The notes under the pieces: generated by a model
Told to the model about the DNA's origin: nothing
What the model saw: only the letters and a program-made list of their open reading frames with translations
Databases searched by the model: none
In this document: positions 34,145-44,021 of the stretch, in pieces
Position numbering within the stretch: position 1 is the first letter of the stretch
How the letters are laid out: each line of letters opens with the position of its first letter
Assembly (NCBI RefSeq): GCF_029892095.1
Contig: NZ_JARZAE010000004.1
Span: 1,922,001 to 1,986,000, forward strand
DNA from: Kitasatospora sp. MAP12-44
GTDB lineage: Bacteria; Actinomycetota; Actinomycetes; Streptomycetales; Streptomycetaceae
Length of the DNA: 64,000 nt
Direction of reading: 5' to 3'
Translations under genes and position numbers: made by a program

Positions 34145-34147
34145 GCC

Positions 34148-35011
34148 ATGACGCCCGCCGCCGCCCCCGATCCGGCCGCCCCCGCCCCCGGGCAGCCCGC
34201 CGCCACGCTCGGACCGGCCGCCGCCACGCTCGTCCTGGTCACCGGTCACGAGAGCGGCGGCCCGGCCGCCCTGCGGCCACTGGTCGGCGGCGACCCGGCG
34301 GTCCTGGTCGTGCCGGTCGGCCGGGCGCTGGGCCAGGCCGTCACCGACGCCCTCGCGCAGAGCGAGCGCCCGGTCTGCGTCGTGCCGATGACGCTGGGCC
34401 GGGACCCGTCGCTGGTCGCCGACACCGCCCGCGCGCTGCACTGGCTGACCGGCGCCGAACCGGCCCGGCGGGCCCGGATCGCGCTGGCCGAACCGTTCGG
34501 CACCGCGAGCCACCTGATCGGCTGGCTGCGTGCCGCCGCCGGCCGCACGGCGGGAGCCCGCCGGGAGGACTGCGCGATCCTGGTCACCGCGCCGCCGTCC
34601 GGCCCCTTCCAGGACGCCGAGCTGTTCCGGATCGCCCGGCTGGTCAGCCGGCACGGCACGCACCGCCGGGTGGAGGTGGCCTTCGACGGCGGTGACCCGG
34701 GCCTGGCGGAGGGCGTCGAGCGCTGCCGCCGGCTGGGGGCCCGGCGCGTCGTGCTGCTGCCGGCTGGCTTCGGGCCGGCGGCCCGCCGGCCCGTCCAGGG
34801 CGCCGAGGACGGCGGCCCGCTGCTCGGCCCGCCCGCCGTCGCCGCCGTCCTGCGGGCCCGGACGGCGAGCGCGCTGCACCGGCTGGGGCACGGGCAGGAC
34901 GGCATCGCCGCCGCGCTCGACGCCGAGCACGGCCACGGCTACGCGCACTCGCACGGCCCGGGCGAGGACCACCGGCACCAGCACCAGACCCCCCACACCC
35001 ACCAGCGCTGA
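34148..35011 (+). CDS. CbiX-like chelatase-family protein with His-rich tail, inside the urease operon
   Basis: A 287-residue protein of the CbiX/sirohydrochlorin chelatase fold. The N-terminal VTGHESGGPAAL keeps the histidine of the usual GHGSR motif, and CVVPMTLGRDPSLVADTARA and VVLLPAGFGPAARRP match CbiX strands. The last 27 residues are extremely His-rich (HGHGYAHSHG, DHRHQHQTPHTHQR), like the metal-storing tails of UreE and some HypB proteins. It lies 3 bases after ureA and before ureB, and no ureE was found in the cluster. A role as nickel store or chaperone for urease is inferred. Alternatively it inserts metal into a tetrapyrrole. Confidence 0.72.
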   Translation: MTPAAAPDPAAPAPGQPAATLGPAAATLVLVTGHESGGPAALRPLVGGDPAVLVVPVGRALGQAVTDALAQSERPVCVVPMTLGRDPSLVADTARALHWLTGAEPARRARIALAEPFGTASHLIGWLRAAAGRTAGARREDCAILVTAPPSGPFQDAELFRIARLVSRHGTHRRVEVAFDGGDPGLAEGVERCRRLGARRVVLLPAGFGPAARRPVQGAEDGGPLLGPPAVAAVLRARTASALHRLGHGQDGIAAALDAEHGHGYAHSHGPGEDHRHQHQTPHTHQR

Positions 35012-35071
35012 CCGCCCCCGCGGTCTTGAAGCACCCGCCGTAGCAGCAGGAAGCACGCAGAAAGAGGCGCC

Positions 35072-35464
35072 ATGTCAGGCAGAACCGCATACCTGTACGG
35101 AGACGATCCGATCGAGATCAACGCCGGCCGGGCCAAGGTGCGCCTGGCGGTGAGCAACACCGGCGACCGCGCCGTGCAGGTCGGCTCGCACTACCACTTC
35201 TTCGAGGTCAACCGCGCGCTGGACTTCGACCGCAACCGCGCCTACGGGATGCACCTGGACCTGCCCGCCGGCACCGCCGTGCGCTTCGAGCCCGGCGACA
35301 CCCGCGAGGTGGAGCTGGCCGCCTATGCCGGCCACCGCCGCCTGGTCGGCTTCAGCGCGCTGGTGGACGGCGGCCTCGGCTCGGCCGACACCCGCGTCAA
35401 GGCCCTGCGCCGCGCCGTCGAGCGCGGTTTCAAGGGCGCCCGGCTCGCGGACGAGGAGGTCTGA
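35072..35464 (+). CDS. ureB: Urease beta subunit
   Basis: A 130-residue urease beta subunit. It shows the family core of a beta-rich fold: [20 protein letters not shown] (about 12-31), [33 protein letters not shown] and [10 protein letters not shown]. It is structural and has no catalytic residue. GAAAGAGG lies before the ATG. ureC starts 5 bases after its stop. It is somewhat longer than the 100-110 residues common in three-subunit ureases because of a C-terminal extension ([15 protein letters not shown] onward). Confidence 0.96.
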   Translation: MSGRTAYLYGDDPIEINAGRAKVRLAVSNTGDRAVQVGSHYHFFEVNRALDFDRNRAYGMHLDLPAGTAVRFEPGDTREVELAAYAGHRRLVGFSALVDGGLGSADTRVKALRRAVERGFKGARLADEEV

Positions 35465-35469
35465 GAGCG

Positions 35470-37194
35470 ATGGCGATCATCCCGCGCAGGCAGTACACCG
35501 ACCTCTTCGGCCCCACCGTCGGCGACCGCTTCCACCTCGCCGACACCAACCTGCTGGTCGAGGTGGAGAAGGACTTCAACCAGGGCCACTACGGCGACGA
35601 GGCCGTCTACGGCGGTGGCAAGGGCATCCGCGACGGCATGGCCCAGGACCCGGCCGCCACCTCGCTGCAGGGCGCGCTCGACCTGGTGATCACCAACGTG
35701 GTGGTGCTCGACCCGATCCTCGGCGTGGTCAAGGGCGACATCGGCGTCAAGGACGGCTTCATCACCGGCGTCGGCAAGGCCGGCAACCCCCGGCTGCAGA
35801 GCGGGGTGGATCCCAAGCTGGTGATCGGCCCGGGTACCGAGGTGATCTCCGGCGAGCACCTGATCGCGACGGCCGGCGGCATCGACACCCACATCCACTT
35901 CATCGCCCCGCAGCAGGTCCAGGAGGGCCTGACCAACGGCATCACCACGCTGATCGGCGGCGGCACCGGCCCCTCCGACGGCACCAACGGCACCACCTGC
36001 ACGCCGGGGCCGTGGAACATCCATCGGATGTACCAGGCGGTGGAGGAACTGCCGGTCAACGTCGGCCTGTTGGGCAAGGGCAACGCCTCCCTGCCGCAGG
36101 CGCTGCGCGAGCAGGTGGAGGCCGGCGTCTGCGGGCTCAAGGTGCACGAGGACTGGGGCACCACCCCGGCCGCGATCGACACCGCGCTCAACGTCGCCGA
36201 CGAGTACGACGTGCAGGTGGCGATCCACACCGACACCCTCAACGAGTCCGGCTTCTACGAGGACACCCTCTCCGCGATCGACGGCCGCACCATCCACACC
36301 TTCCACACCGAGGGGGCCGGCGGCGGCCACGCACCGGACATCATGCGGATCGCCGGCGAGCCCAACGTCCTTCCCTCGTCGACCAATCCGACCCTCCCCT
36401 ACACCGTCAACTCGATCGACGAGCTGCTCGACATGGTGATGGTCTGCCACCACCTGAGCCACGACATCCCCGAGGACGTGGCCTTCGCCGACTCCCGGGT
36501 GCGCGCCGAGACGGTGGCCGCCGAGACGGTGCTGCACGACGAGGGCGTGATCAGCATCTTCTCCTCGGACTCGCAGGCGATGGGCCGGATCGGCGAGTCC
36601 TTCGCGCGGGCCTTCCAGACCGCGCACCACTGCAAGGACCAGCGCGGCAAGCTGGCCGGCGACAGCGAGCGCCACGACAACTTCCGGGTGCTGCGCTACC
36701 TGGCCAAGCTCACCATCAACCCGGCCATCGCCTCGGGCACCGCCGACCACATCGGTTCACTGGAGCCCGGCAAGCTGGCGGACATCGTACTGTGGCCGAT
36801 CAACTCCTTCGGTGCGAAGCCCAAGTTGGTGATCAAGGGCGGCGTGATCAACTGGGCGCTGATGGGCGACCCGAACGCCTCGCTGCCCACCACCCAGCCG
36901 ATCTACTACCGCCCGATGTACGGCGCGATGGGCCGCGCCAAGCAGGCCACCCGGGTCTCCTTCATGTCCCAGGCCGCGGTCGACCTCGGGGTACCGGCCC
37001 AACTCGGCCTGCAGAGCCGGGTGCTACCGGTGCGCAACTGCCGCACGGTGGGCAAGCAGCACATGGTGCGCAACGACGCCACGCCGCTGATCGAGGTCGA
37101 CCCGGAGACCTACAAGGTCACCCTGGACGGCGTGCCGGCCACCATCGAGCCGGCGAAGAGCCTTCCCCTCAACCAGCTCTTCTACCTGGCATGA
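35470..37194 (+). CDS. ureC: Urease alpha (catalytic) subunit
   Basis: A 574-residue full-length catalytic subunit. Metal ligands and active-site residues are visible: HIHFIAPQQ (the HxH pair), the lysine to be carbamylated at K224 in [31 protein letters not shown], the catalytic histidine in [20 protein letters not shown], and the aspartate in [13 protein letters not shown]. Nothing essential is missing, so the enzyme should be active once nickel is inserted by UreDFG. Its stop overlaps the ureF start (ATGA). Confidence 0.98.
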   Translation: MAIIPRRQYTDLFGPTVGDRFHLADTNLLVEVEKDFNQGHYGDEAVYGGGKGIRDGMAQDPAATSLQGALDLVITNVVVLDPILGVVKGDIGVKDGFITGVGKAGNPRLQSGVDPKLVIGPGTEVISGEHLIATAGGIDTHIHFIAPQQVQEGLTNGITTLIGGGTGPSDGTNGTTCTPGPWNIHRMYQAVEELPVNVGLLGKGNASLPQALREQVEAGVCGLKVHEDWGTTPAAIDTALNVADEYDVQVAIHTDTLNESGFYEDTLSAIDGRTIHTFHTEGAGGGHAPDIMRIAGEPNVLPSSTNPTLPYTVNSIDELLDMVMVCHHLSHDIPEDVAFADSRVRAETVAAETVLHDEGVISIFSSDSQAMGRIGESFARAFQTAHHCKDQRGKLAGDSERHDNFRVLRYLAKLTINPAIASGTADHIGSLEPGKLADIVLWPINSFGAKPKLVIKGGVINWALMGDPNASLPTTQPIYYRPMYGAMGRAKQATRVSFMSQAAVDLGVPAQLGLQSRVLPVRNCRTVGKQHMVRNDATPLIEVDPETYKVTLDGVPATIEPAKSLPLNQLFYLA

Positions 37195-37886
37195 CGGCGA
37201 ACACCCTGGACGCCCTGCTGGTCAGCCTCCAGCTCACCGACTCGGCGTTCCCCAGCGGCCTCTACACCCTCTCGCACAGCCTCGAAGGCTATGCACAGGC
37301 CAAGGCGGTCACCGCGGAGACCATGCCCGAGCTGCTGGCCGACCTGCTGCGGCACTCGGTCGGCCCGGCGGACGCCACCGCGCTCGCGCTCGCCCACCGG
37401 GCGGCCGGGGCCGGCGACTGGCCGGGCGTGGTCGAGGTCGACGAGCGGCTGCACGCCGGCAAGCTCAACCGCGAGCTGCGGCTGGCCTCCACCAGGACCG
37501 GCAAGCAGCTGCTCGACACCGCCCGACTCGCCCTGGGCGGTGAGGAGTTGGAGCGCTACGCCGAGCTGGTGGCGGCCAAGCGGTCGCCCGGCTGCCAGGC
37601 CGTGGCGGCCGGGGTCGCCTACGCGGCCGGCGCCGTGCCGACCGAACAGGCGGTGGCGAGCGACCTGTTCGCCTTCACTGTCAGCTTCACCAGCGCCGCG
37701 CTACGGCTGCGGCTGACCGACCACCGCCGCGCCCAGATCACCCTGCGCGCACTGGCGCCGGTGATCCAGGAGGTCACCGCGGCGGCGCTGGAACGGGAGT
37801 TGGCGGACCTGGGCGGCTGCGTCCCGGTCGCCGACGCCATGTCCGGACGCCACGAGCGGGCGGAGGCACGGATGTTCGCTTCCTGA
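37191..37886 (+). CDS. ureF: Urease accessory protein UreF
   Basis: A 231-residue, all-helical accessory protein. [22 protein letters not shown] (seen at about 12-33) is the conserved UreF start, and KQLLDTA and [13 protein letters not shown] follow. UreF bridges UreD and the GTPase UreG in the complex that delivers nickel to apo-urease. Its ATG overlaps the ureC stop, which implies coupled translation. The frame upstream is open but shadows ureC. Confidence 0.93.
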   Translation: MTANTLDALLVSLQLTDSAFPSGLYTLSHSLEGYAQAKAVTAETMPELLADLLRHSVGPADATALALAHRAAGAGDWPGVVEVDERLHAGKLNRELRLASTRTGKQLLDTARLALGGEELERYAELVAAKRSPGCQAVAAGVAYAAGAVPTEQAVASDLFAFTVSFTSAALRLRLTDHRRAQITLRALAPVIQEVTAAALERELADLGGCVPVADAMSGRHERAEARMFAS

Positions 37887-37936
37887 CCCAGCCGTCCGAC
37901 ATCCCCGTCCGACATCTAGGAAGAGAGCAGAAGAAC

Positions 37937-38557
37937 ATGACTGACCACGTGCTGCGAGTGGGCATCGCCGGACCGGTGGGCTCCGGAAAGACCGCGCTGG
38001 TGGAGGCGTTGGTGCCGGTGCTGATCGCCCGCGGGCGCCGGCCCGCGGTCATCACCAACGACATCTACACCCAGGAGGACGCCCAGCACGTGCGGCGCAA
38101 CCTCGCCGGACTGCTGGACCCCGAGCGGGTGGTGGGCGTGGAGACCGGCGCCTGCCCGCACACCGCGGTGCGCGACGACCCGACGATGAACCTGGCCGCC
38201 GGCGCCGAACTCCTGGAGCGCTTCCCGGACATCGACACCCTGCTCTACGAGTCGGGCGGCGACAACCTCACGCTGACCTTCAGCCCGGTGCTGGTCGACA
38301 TGTTCTTCTTCGTGCTGGACACCGCCGAGGGCGAGAAGATGCCACGCAAGCGCGGCCCGGGCATCACCGACTCGGACGTCCTGGTGATCAACAAGATCGA
38401 CATCGCCCGCTACGTCCGCTGCGACCTGGACGTGATGACCTCCGACGCCCACCAGGTGCGCGAGGGGCGGCCGGTGGTGCTCACCAACAGCCTGACCGGG
38501 GACGGCCTCGAGCAGGTCGCGGACCTCCTGGAGTCCTACCGCGGGGTCCCCGCGTGA
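37937..38557 (+). CDS. ureG: Urease accessory GTPase UreG
   Basis: A 206-residue SIMIBI-class GTPase. Walker A is GPVGSGKT (about 11-18). EDAQHVRR and the nickel-binding GACPHTA (Cys-Pro-His) are present, as are ESGGDNL and the base-recognising VINKIDIA. UreG hydrolyses GTP to drive nickel insertion into urease. There is no His-rich N-terminal stretch, in contrast to some UreG proteins, so metal storage would rest on another protein such as the His-tailed CbiX-like one. AGAGAG precedes the ATG. Confidence 0.96.
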   Translation: MTDHVLRVGIAGPVGSGKTALVEALVPVLIARGRRPAVITNDIYTQEDAQHVRRNLAGLLDPERVVGVETGACPHTAVRDDPTMNLAAGAELLERFPDIDTLLYESGGDNLTLTFSPVLVDMFFFVLDTAEGEKMPRKRGPGITDSDVLVINKIDIARYVRCDLDVMTSDAHQVREGRPVVLTNSLTGDGLEQVADLLESYRGVPA

Positions 38558-39507
38558 GCAGCGCCCTGCTGGACGCGACCTCGCACCGGCTCACCCCCGC
38601 GCACTACGAGCCCGAGCGCGTCCCCGCCGCCGTCCGCCGGCTGGCGGGCCGCCCGGACGCGCTCGGGGTGGGCCGCCCCGGCAAGGTGGGCCTGCTGGAG
38701 CTGGGCTTCGAGCGGATCGGCCCGCGCACCGAACTGGTCACCCGCTACCAGAAGTCGCCGCTGCAGCTGATGCGCCCGCTCTACTTCGACCCCGAGCGGC
38801 CGGACCTGGCGATCACCTATCTGATGTCCACCGGCGGCGGCATCGTGCAGGCCGACCGGCTGCGGATGGACCTGCACTGCGGCGCGGGCAGCACCGTCCA
38901 TCTGAGCACCCAGGCCGCCACCAAGATCCACCGGATGGACGCCGACTACGCGACCCAGCAGGTCTTCTTGACCGCCGACGAGGACGCCTACGTCGAGTAC
39001 CTGCCCGAACCGACCATCCCCTACCGGGACTCGCGCTTCTACCAGCGCACCGTGATCACCGTCGCGCCCTCGGCCACCGTGCTGGCCGGCGAGACGGTGC
39101 TGGCCGGGCGCCTCGCGCACGGCGAGCGCAACGCCTACCAGGTCTTCGCCGCCGACCTGGAGTGGCGCCGCCCCGACGGGCGGCTCTTCGCGCTGGACAC
39201 CGTCCGCCTGGAGCCGCACACCACCGGCGTCACCGGCCCGGCGGTGCTGGCCGCCCACGACCTGGTGTCCACCTTCTACGCCGTCACCCCGCTGGCGCCC
39301 GCCGCCGAGGTCGCCGACGCGCTGCACGGCGCACTGGCGGGCAGCGGGCTGCTGTACGGCGTGAGCGTGCTGCCGGCCGACAGCGGCGCGTGGCTGCGCG
39401 TCCTGGGCGGCGACTCCCCCGCCGTCGCCGCGGCCGTCCGCCAGGCCTGGGACGCGGTGCGCCGACTGCTGATCGGCTCCCCCGCCCCGGACCTGCGAAA
39501 AACCTGA
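38554..39507 (+). CDS. ureD: Urease accessory protein UreD (UreH)
   Basis: A 317-residue accessory protein starting at a GTG that overlaps the ureG stop. TYLMSTGGGIVQADRLRMD (about 89-107), STQAATKIHRM and YLPEPTIPYRDSRFYQRT are typical UreD. It is thought to provide the tunnel that brings nickel from UreG through UreF to the enzyme. It is last of the urease genes. A gap of 55 bases leads to the ammonium transporter. Confidence 0.94.
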   Translation: MSSALLDATSHRLTPAHYEPERVPAAVRRLAGRPDALGVGRPGKVGLLELGFERIGPRTELVTRYQKSPLQLMRPLYFDPERPDLAITYLMSTGGGIVQADRLRMDLHCGAGSTVHLSTQAATKIHRMDADYATQQVFLTADEDAYVEYLPEPTIPYRDSRFYQRTVITVAPSATVLAGETVLAGRLAHGERNAYQVFAADLEWRRPDGRLFALDTVRLEPHTTGVTGPAVLAAHDLVSTFYAVTPLAPAAEVADALHGALAGSGLLYGVSVLPADSGAWLRVLGGDSPAVAAAVRQAWDAVRRLLIGSPAPDLRKT

Positions 39508-39562
39508 CGATCCGTCACCGTGCCATCCCGGCACGGTGCCCCCCGACCCGGGAGACCCTCGG

Positions 39563-40942
39563 ATGCCTACCACGCTCGATACGGGCAACACCGCCTGGCT
39601 CATGGCCAGCACCGCGATGGTGCTGCTGATGACACCGGGCCTCGCCTTCTTCTACGGCGGCATGGTCAAGACCAAGCACGTCCTGGTGATGCTCAAGATG
39701 AGCTTCGTCTGCCTGGCCGTCGTCACCCTGCTGTGGCTGGCGATCGGCTACAGCCTGGCCTTCGGCAAGGACGTCGGCGGCCTGGGGCTGATCGGCACCC
39801 CCAAGCACTGGTTCATGCACGACATCGGGATGACCAGCCTGTGGGGCTCCACCGGCATCCCCACCGTGATCTTCTCCTGCTTCCAGATGGCCTTCGCCAT
39901 CATCACGGTGGCCCTGATCAGCGGCTCGATCGCCGGTCGCGCCACCATGCGCGGCTGGATCTGGTTCGCGATCGCCTGGACGCTGCTGGTGTACGTGCCG
40001 CTGGCGCACTGGGTGTTCGCCCCGGACGGCTGGGTCACCGCCCACCTGGGCGCGCTCGACTTCGCCGGTGGCCTGCCGGTCGAGATCAACTCCGGTGCGG
40101 CGGGCCTGGCCGTGGCGATCGTGGTGCGCAAGCGCAAGGACTTCGAGCGCGAGACCATCCGCCCGCACAACCTGCCGCTCGTGGTGATCGGCCTGGCGCT
40201 GCTCTGGTTCGGCTGGTTCGGCTTCAACGCGGGCTCGGCGCTGCAGACCGGCGGCACCGCCCCGATGGCCTTCCTCAACACCCAACTCGCCGCCGCCGGC
40301 GCCATGGTGGGCTGGCCGCTGATCGAGAAGTGGAAGCTCGGACACGTCGAGATGCTGGGCGTGGCCGGCGCGGCGGTGGCCGGCATGGTGGCGATCACCC
40401 CGTCCTGCGGTGAGATCTCCCCGCTCGGCGCGCTGGCCGTCGGCTTCATCGCCGGTGTGGTCTGCGCCTTCGCAATCAACTTCAAGTACAAGATGGGCTA
40501 CGACGACACCCTCGACGTGGTCGGCGTGCACGGCTTCGGCGGCATCGTCGGCACGGTGGCCATCGGCCTGTTCGCCACCGTCCAGATGAGTGGCAAGAAG
40601 GGTCTGTTCTACGGCGGCGGCGTCGACCTGCTGTGGCGCCAGGCGGTCGCCGTACTGGCCTGCGCGTCCTTCTCCTTCGCGGCGACCTGGCTGATCGCCA
40701 AGGTGATCGAGAAGACCGTCGGCTTCCGGGCCGACGAGGAGTACGAGCACGTCCCCGGCCACGAGGAGGAGCTCGCCTACGACGACGAGACCATCTCGGA
40801 GATCCGCTCGCGGCTGATGCAGGCCCGCGTGCCGGTCACGGTCGGCGCAGCGGGTGCGCAGGAGGTCGACCCGGCCGTCGCGGACCACCAGTTGCTCGCC
40901 GACCTGCGCGAGGTGCTGTCACGGCGGGAGCAGGAGAAGTGA
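39563..40942 (+). CDS. amt: Ammonium transporter (Amt), twin-His variant 1
   Basis: A 459-residue ammonium channel with about eleven membrane segments and an acidic cytosolic tail (about 405-459). Typical motifs are MVKTKHVLVMLKMSF, IRPHNLPLVVIG, WFGWFGFNAGSAL and the pore histidine in VVGVHGFGGIVGT. At the place of the first pore histidine (His168 in E. coli AmtB), LPVEINSG shows Glu (E174) instead. GGGAG precedes the ATG at 39563. It follows ureD in the same direction, so it can recover the ammonia made by urease. No GlnK/PII gene lies nearby. Confidence 0.93.
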   Translation: MPTTLDTGNTAWLMASTAMVLLMTPGLAFFYGGMVKTKHVLVMLKMSFVCLAVVTLLWLAIGYSLAFGKDVGGLGLIGTPKHWFMHDIGMTSLWGSTGIPTVIFSCFQMAFAIITVALISGSIAGRATMRGWIWFAIAWTLLVYVPLAHWVFAPDGWVTAHLGALDFAGGLPVEINSGAAGLAVAIVVRKRKDFERETIRPHNLPLVVIGLALLWFGWFGFNAGSALQTGGTAPMAFLNTQLAAAGAMVGWPLIEKWKLGHVEMLGVAGAAVAGMVAITPSCGEISPLGALAVGFIAGVVCAFAINFKYKMGYDDTLDVVGVHGFGGIVGTVAIGLFATVQMSGKKGLFYGGGVDLLWRQAVAVLACASFSFAATWLIAKVIEKTVGFRADEEYEHVPGHEEELAYDDETISEIRSRLMQARVPVTVGAAGAQEVDPAVADHQLLADLREVLSRREQEK

Positions 40943-42279
40943 CCGCACTCGACACGGGCAATAGCGCCTGGCTGATGATGGCCGCGGCCATGGTGCTGCT
41001 GATGGCACCGGGGCTGGCGTTCTTCTACGGCGGCATGGTGAAGACCAGCCAGGTCATCGCGATGCTCAAGATGTGCTTCGTCTGCCTGGTCCTGGTGACG
41101 ATCATCTGGTTCTCGGTCGGCTACAGCCTGGCGTTCGGCAAGGACGCCGGCGGGCTGGGCGTGATCGGCGGGCTCGACCACCTGTTCATGTCCGGCGTCG
41201 GGATGGACAGCACCACCGACGGCATCCCGACCGTGATCTTCTCGGTCTTCCACATGTCGTTCGCCATCGTGACCGTCGCGCTGATCAGCGGGTCGGTCGC
41301 CGGGCGGGCGACCATGCGGGGCTGGATCGCCTTCGTCTGCGCCTGGACCCTGCTGGTCTACATCCCGATGGCGCACTGGGTCTTCGCGCCCGGCGGCTGG
41401 GTGGCGCGGCAAGTCGGCGCGGTCGACTTCTCGGGCGGTACGGTCGTCGAGCTCAGCTCGGGCGCGGCCGGTCTGGCCCTGGCCCTGGTCGCCGGCCGGC
41501 GCCAGGACTTCGAGCGCACCAAGATCCGTCCGCACAACCTGCCGCTGGTGGTGATCGGCCTCTCGCTGCTCTGGTTCGGCTGGTTCGGCTTCAACACCGG
41601 CTCCTCGCTGGGCACGCCCGGCGCGGCGGCGATGGGCGTGATGAACACCCAGCTGGCGGCGGGCGCCGCGATGGCGGGCTGGGCGGTCACCGTCTACCTG
41701 CGCACCCGCAAGGTCGGACTGCTCGACATGTGCATGGGCGCGGTCACCGGCATGGTCGCGATGACCCCGCTGGCCGGCGGCGTCTCGATGGCCTGGGCCG
41801 CGATCATCGGCTTCCTGGCCGGTCTGACCTGTGCCTTCGCGATCAGCTGGAAGTACCGCTTCGGGGTGGACGACACCCTGGACGTGGTCGGTATCCACGG
41901 CTGGGGCGGCCTGTTCGGCATGGTGATGGTGGGCCTGGCGGCCACCGGCACGATGACCGGCAAGAAGGGCCTGTTCTACGGCGGCGGTTGGGACCTGCTG
42001 GGCAAGCAGCTGGTCGCGGTGCTGGTGCTCGGGCTCTTCTCGTTCGGGATGACCGCGCTGATCGGCAAGGTCGTGGACCGCACTGTCGGGCTGCGCCAGC
42101 CGAGCGGCGCCGAGGAGCACGAGCAGGTCTACCAGAACGACTGGGACGAGCAGTTCAAGGAGATCGCCGACGCCCTGCGCGGCTCCCTGTCCCCCGACAA
42201 GCCCGACCCTGATGCCAGCGCCGTGCTCGACCAGGTCCGCCGGATGCTCGCGGAGGACCGCGAGCACCAGACCGACTGA
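40939..42279 (+). CDS. amt: Ammonium transporter (Amt), twin-His variant 2
   Basis: A 446-residue ammonium channel, clearly a paralogue of the preceding gene and probably a tandem duplicate that has since diverged. Its GTG overlaps the upstream stop (GTGA). It has the same motif set (MVKTSQVIAMLKMCF, IRPHNLPLVVIG, VVGIHGWGGLFGM) and again Glu (E171 in VVELSSG) where the first pore histidine is expected. The cytosolic tail (about 390-446) is long and charged, ending in VRRMLAEDREHQTD. Two adjacent channels could form homo- or heterotrimers. Confidence 0.93.
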   Translation: MTALDTGNSAWLMMAAAMVLLMAPGLAFFYGGMVKTSQVIAMLKMCFVCLVLVTIIWFSVGYSLAFGKDAGGLGVIGGLDHLFMSGVGMDSTTDGIPTVIFSVFHMSFAIVTVALISGSVAGRATMRGWIAFVCAWTLLVYIPMAHWVFAPGGWVARQVGAVDFSGGTVVELSSGAAGLALALVAGRRQDFERTKIRPHNLPLVVIGLSLLWFGWFGFNTGSSLGTPGAAAMGVMNTQLAAGAAMAGWAVTVYLRTRKVGLLDMCMGAVTGMVAMTPLAGGVSMAWAAIIGFLAGLTCAFAISWKYRFGVDDTLDVVGIHGWGGLFGMVMVGLAATGTMTGKKGLFYGGGWDLLGKQLVAVLVLGLFSFGMTALIGKVVDRTVGLRQPSGAEEHEQVYQNDWDEQFKEIADALRGSLSPDKPDPDASAVLDQVRRMLAEDREHQTD

Positions 42280-42297
42280 GACCGGTCCATTGATACC

Positions 42298-42353
42298 CCG
42301 CGCGGCTCGTCCCCCCTGCTGTCGTCACCACAGCCCGGGGACGAGCCGCGCGG
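42298..42353. terminator. Long inverted repeat between the amt and ICMT-like genes
   Basis: Perfect 17-base arms (CCGCGCGGCTCGTCCCC and its complement) around a 22-base loop. It sits between convergent genes and its right arm overlaps the last codons of the ICMT-like gene. It is probably a two-way terminator. Confidence 0.75.
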
Positions 42354-42897
42354 TCTTCCCGGCGTACTCCCGGTAGGCGTCGCCGAGTTCGGCGTTGAGC
42401 ACGGCCTCCTCCACCCGGATCCGGTAGAGCACGCCCAGCGCGTTGCACCCCGTCAGCAGCACGATCGAGGCGACGTTGCCGAAGGTCAGCGCCGTGCCGA
42501 GGATCGCCACCAGCACCCCGGTGTAGGAAGGGTGGCGCAGCACCCGGTAGGGCCCGCTTTGCACCACCTGGTGGTCCGCCTGCACATGCACCACCCCGCG
42601 GAAGAACCGGCCCAGACTGCGGATCGCCCAGAGCCGGAAACCGACCCCCGCCCACAGCACCAGCAGCGCCGCCGCCAGCGTCGCCGTCCGCCCGCCGAAG
42701 TCCGCGCCGGGCAGCGCGGACAGCGCGAGCACGGCGAGCACCTCCCCGACGGCCGCCGCCACCCCGATCACGGCCAGCGAGCGCCACTCGGTGCGCACCG
42801 CCTTGCCGCCGCTGCGGTACTGCCGCCACTGCATCACCACCTCGGCGGCGATCCAGAGCCAGACGCTGACGTCGATCAGATACCCGAGCACTGCCAT
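42325..42897 (-). CDS. Isoprenylcysteine carboxyl methyltransferase (ICMT)-like membrane protein
   Basis: A 190-residue membrane protein with four to five hydrophobic segments. SGPYRVLRHPSYTGVL (about 125-140) and the C-terminal RIRVEEAVLNAELGDAYREY are the conserved SAM-binding and active-site region of the ICMT/PEMT group. Bacterial members methylate unknown lipids or small molecules. The ATG at 42897 is preferred because GAGGTGG precedes it and membrane segment 1 starts there. Longer frames add a stretch of no likely function. Confidence 0.82.
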   Translation of the reverse strand: MAVLGYLIDVSVWLWIAAEVVMQWRQYRSGGKAVRTEWRSLAVIGVAAAVGEVLAVLALSALPGADFGGRTATLAAALLVLWAGVGFRLWAIRSLGRFFRGVVHVQADHQVVQSGPYRVLRHPSYTGVLVAILGTALTFGNVASIVLLTGCNALGVLYRIRVEEAVLNAELGDAYREYAGKTARLVPGLW

Positions 42898-43085
42898 GGC
42901 GGCCACCTCGCCTGTCGGTAGGAAGAACTGACGCTTCGTCACCAACCGTAGGCAGCAGCGCGGCGGGCCACCTCCGCCCACGGGTGGAACCGTGCCTCCA
43001 CCGGGTGGACACCCGGGTGGACCGCCTCTCCACCCGGGCTGCGATCATCGTCCGGCCAGCGACGGATCAACCAGCCCGAGGACCC

Positions 43086-44000
43086 ATGCAATCCCTCTTC
43101 GCCGCCTTCGTCCCGATCTGGATCCTCACCGCGGTCGGCTACCTGGTCGCCCGCAGCGGACTGCTCGGCGAGCAGGCGGAGTCCGTGCTCGGCCGCTTCG
43201 TCTTCCACGTCGCGATGCCCGCCGCCCTGTTCACCATGCTCGCCAGGACACCGCTGAGCGCCTTCGCCAGCACCTCGATGATCGCCTTCGCCGCCGGCAC
43301 CGCCGTGGTCTCGGCCCTCGGCCTGCTGGCCGGCCGCCGGCTCTTCCGCCGCCCGCTCGCCGACCAGGCGATCGGCGCGATGGCGGCCAGCTACGTCAAC
43401 TCCGCCAACCTCGGCATCCCGGTGGCCCTCCAGGTGCTCGGCGACGCCTCGTTCGTCGCCCAAGTGGTGCTGTTCCAGGTGCTGTTCGTGACCCCGGTGA
43501 TCCTCACCCTGCTGGACACCGGCGGCGGCCTGCGCCGCGCCCTCCTGCTGCCGGTCCGCAACCCAATCATCCTGGCCTCAGCCCTCGGCGCCCTCTTCTC
43601 CGCCGCCCACCTCCACCTCCCGACCGCCCTCACCCACACCTGCGACCTGCTCGGCGGCGCCGCCGTCCCCGCCGCACTGGTCACCCTCGGCATATCCCTG
43701 CACGGCCGCGAAGCCAGCCGCCGCCTGGACGCCGAGGTGGGCGTGGCCGTCCTGCTCAAAACCCTCGTCCAACCCCTGGCAGCCCTGGCTGTCGGCACCC
43801 TCCTCCTCCACCTCCCCCCGCACCAACTACTCGCCGTAGTCCTCTGCTCCGCCCTCCCCACCGCCCAGAACACCTTCATCTACGCCCGCCAGTACGAGCT
43901 GAGCACAGCCCTGGCCCGCGACTCGGTGATGTTCTCCACCCTGATCTCGATGGCCACCCTCTCCACCATCTACTGGACCCTCGGCCCCACCCACCACTGA
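43086..44000 (+). CDS. AEC-family (auxin efflux carrier-like) transporter
   Basis: A 304-residue membrane protein with about ten hydrophobic segments in two inverted halves. FAAFVPIWILTAVGYLVAR at the N-terminus, NSANLGIPVALQVLG in the middle and LPTAQNTFIYARQY near the end are typical of the AEC family. Bacterial AEC proteins move organic acids or amino acids. The ATG at 43086 fits the usual N-terminus. It stands alone and converges on the flavoprotein gene, 21 bases away. Confidence 0.85.
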   Translation: MQSLFAAFVPIWILTAVGYLVARSGLLGEQAESVLGRFVFHVAMPAALFTMLARTPLSAFASTSMIAFAAGTAVVSALGLLAGRRLFRRPLADQAIGAMAASYVNSANLGIPVALQVLGDASFVAQVVLFQVLFVTPVILTLLDTGGGLRRALLLPVRNPIILASALGALFSAAHLHLPTALTHTCDLLGGAAVPAALVTLGISLHGREASRRLDAEVGVAVLLKTLVQPLAALAVGTLLLHLPPHQLLAVVLCSALPTAQNTFIYARQYELSTALARDSVMFSTLISMATLSTIYWTLGPTHH

Positions 44001-44021
44001 CAGCGGCCCGGCGGCCTGGAC

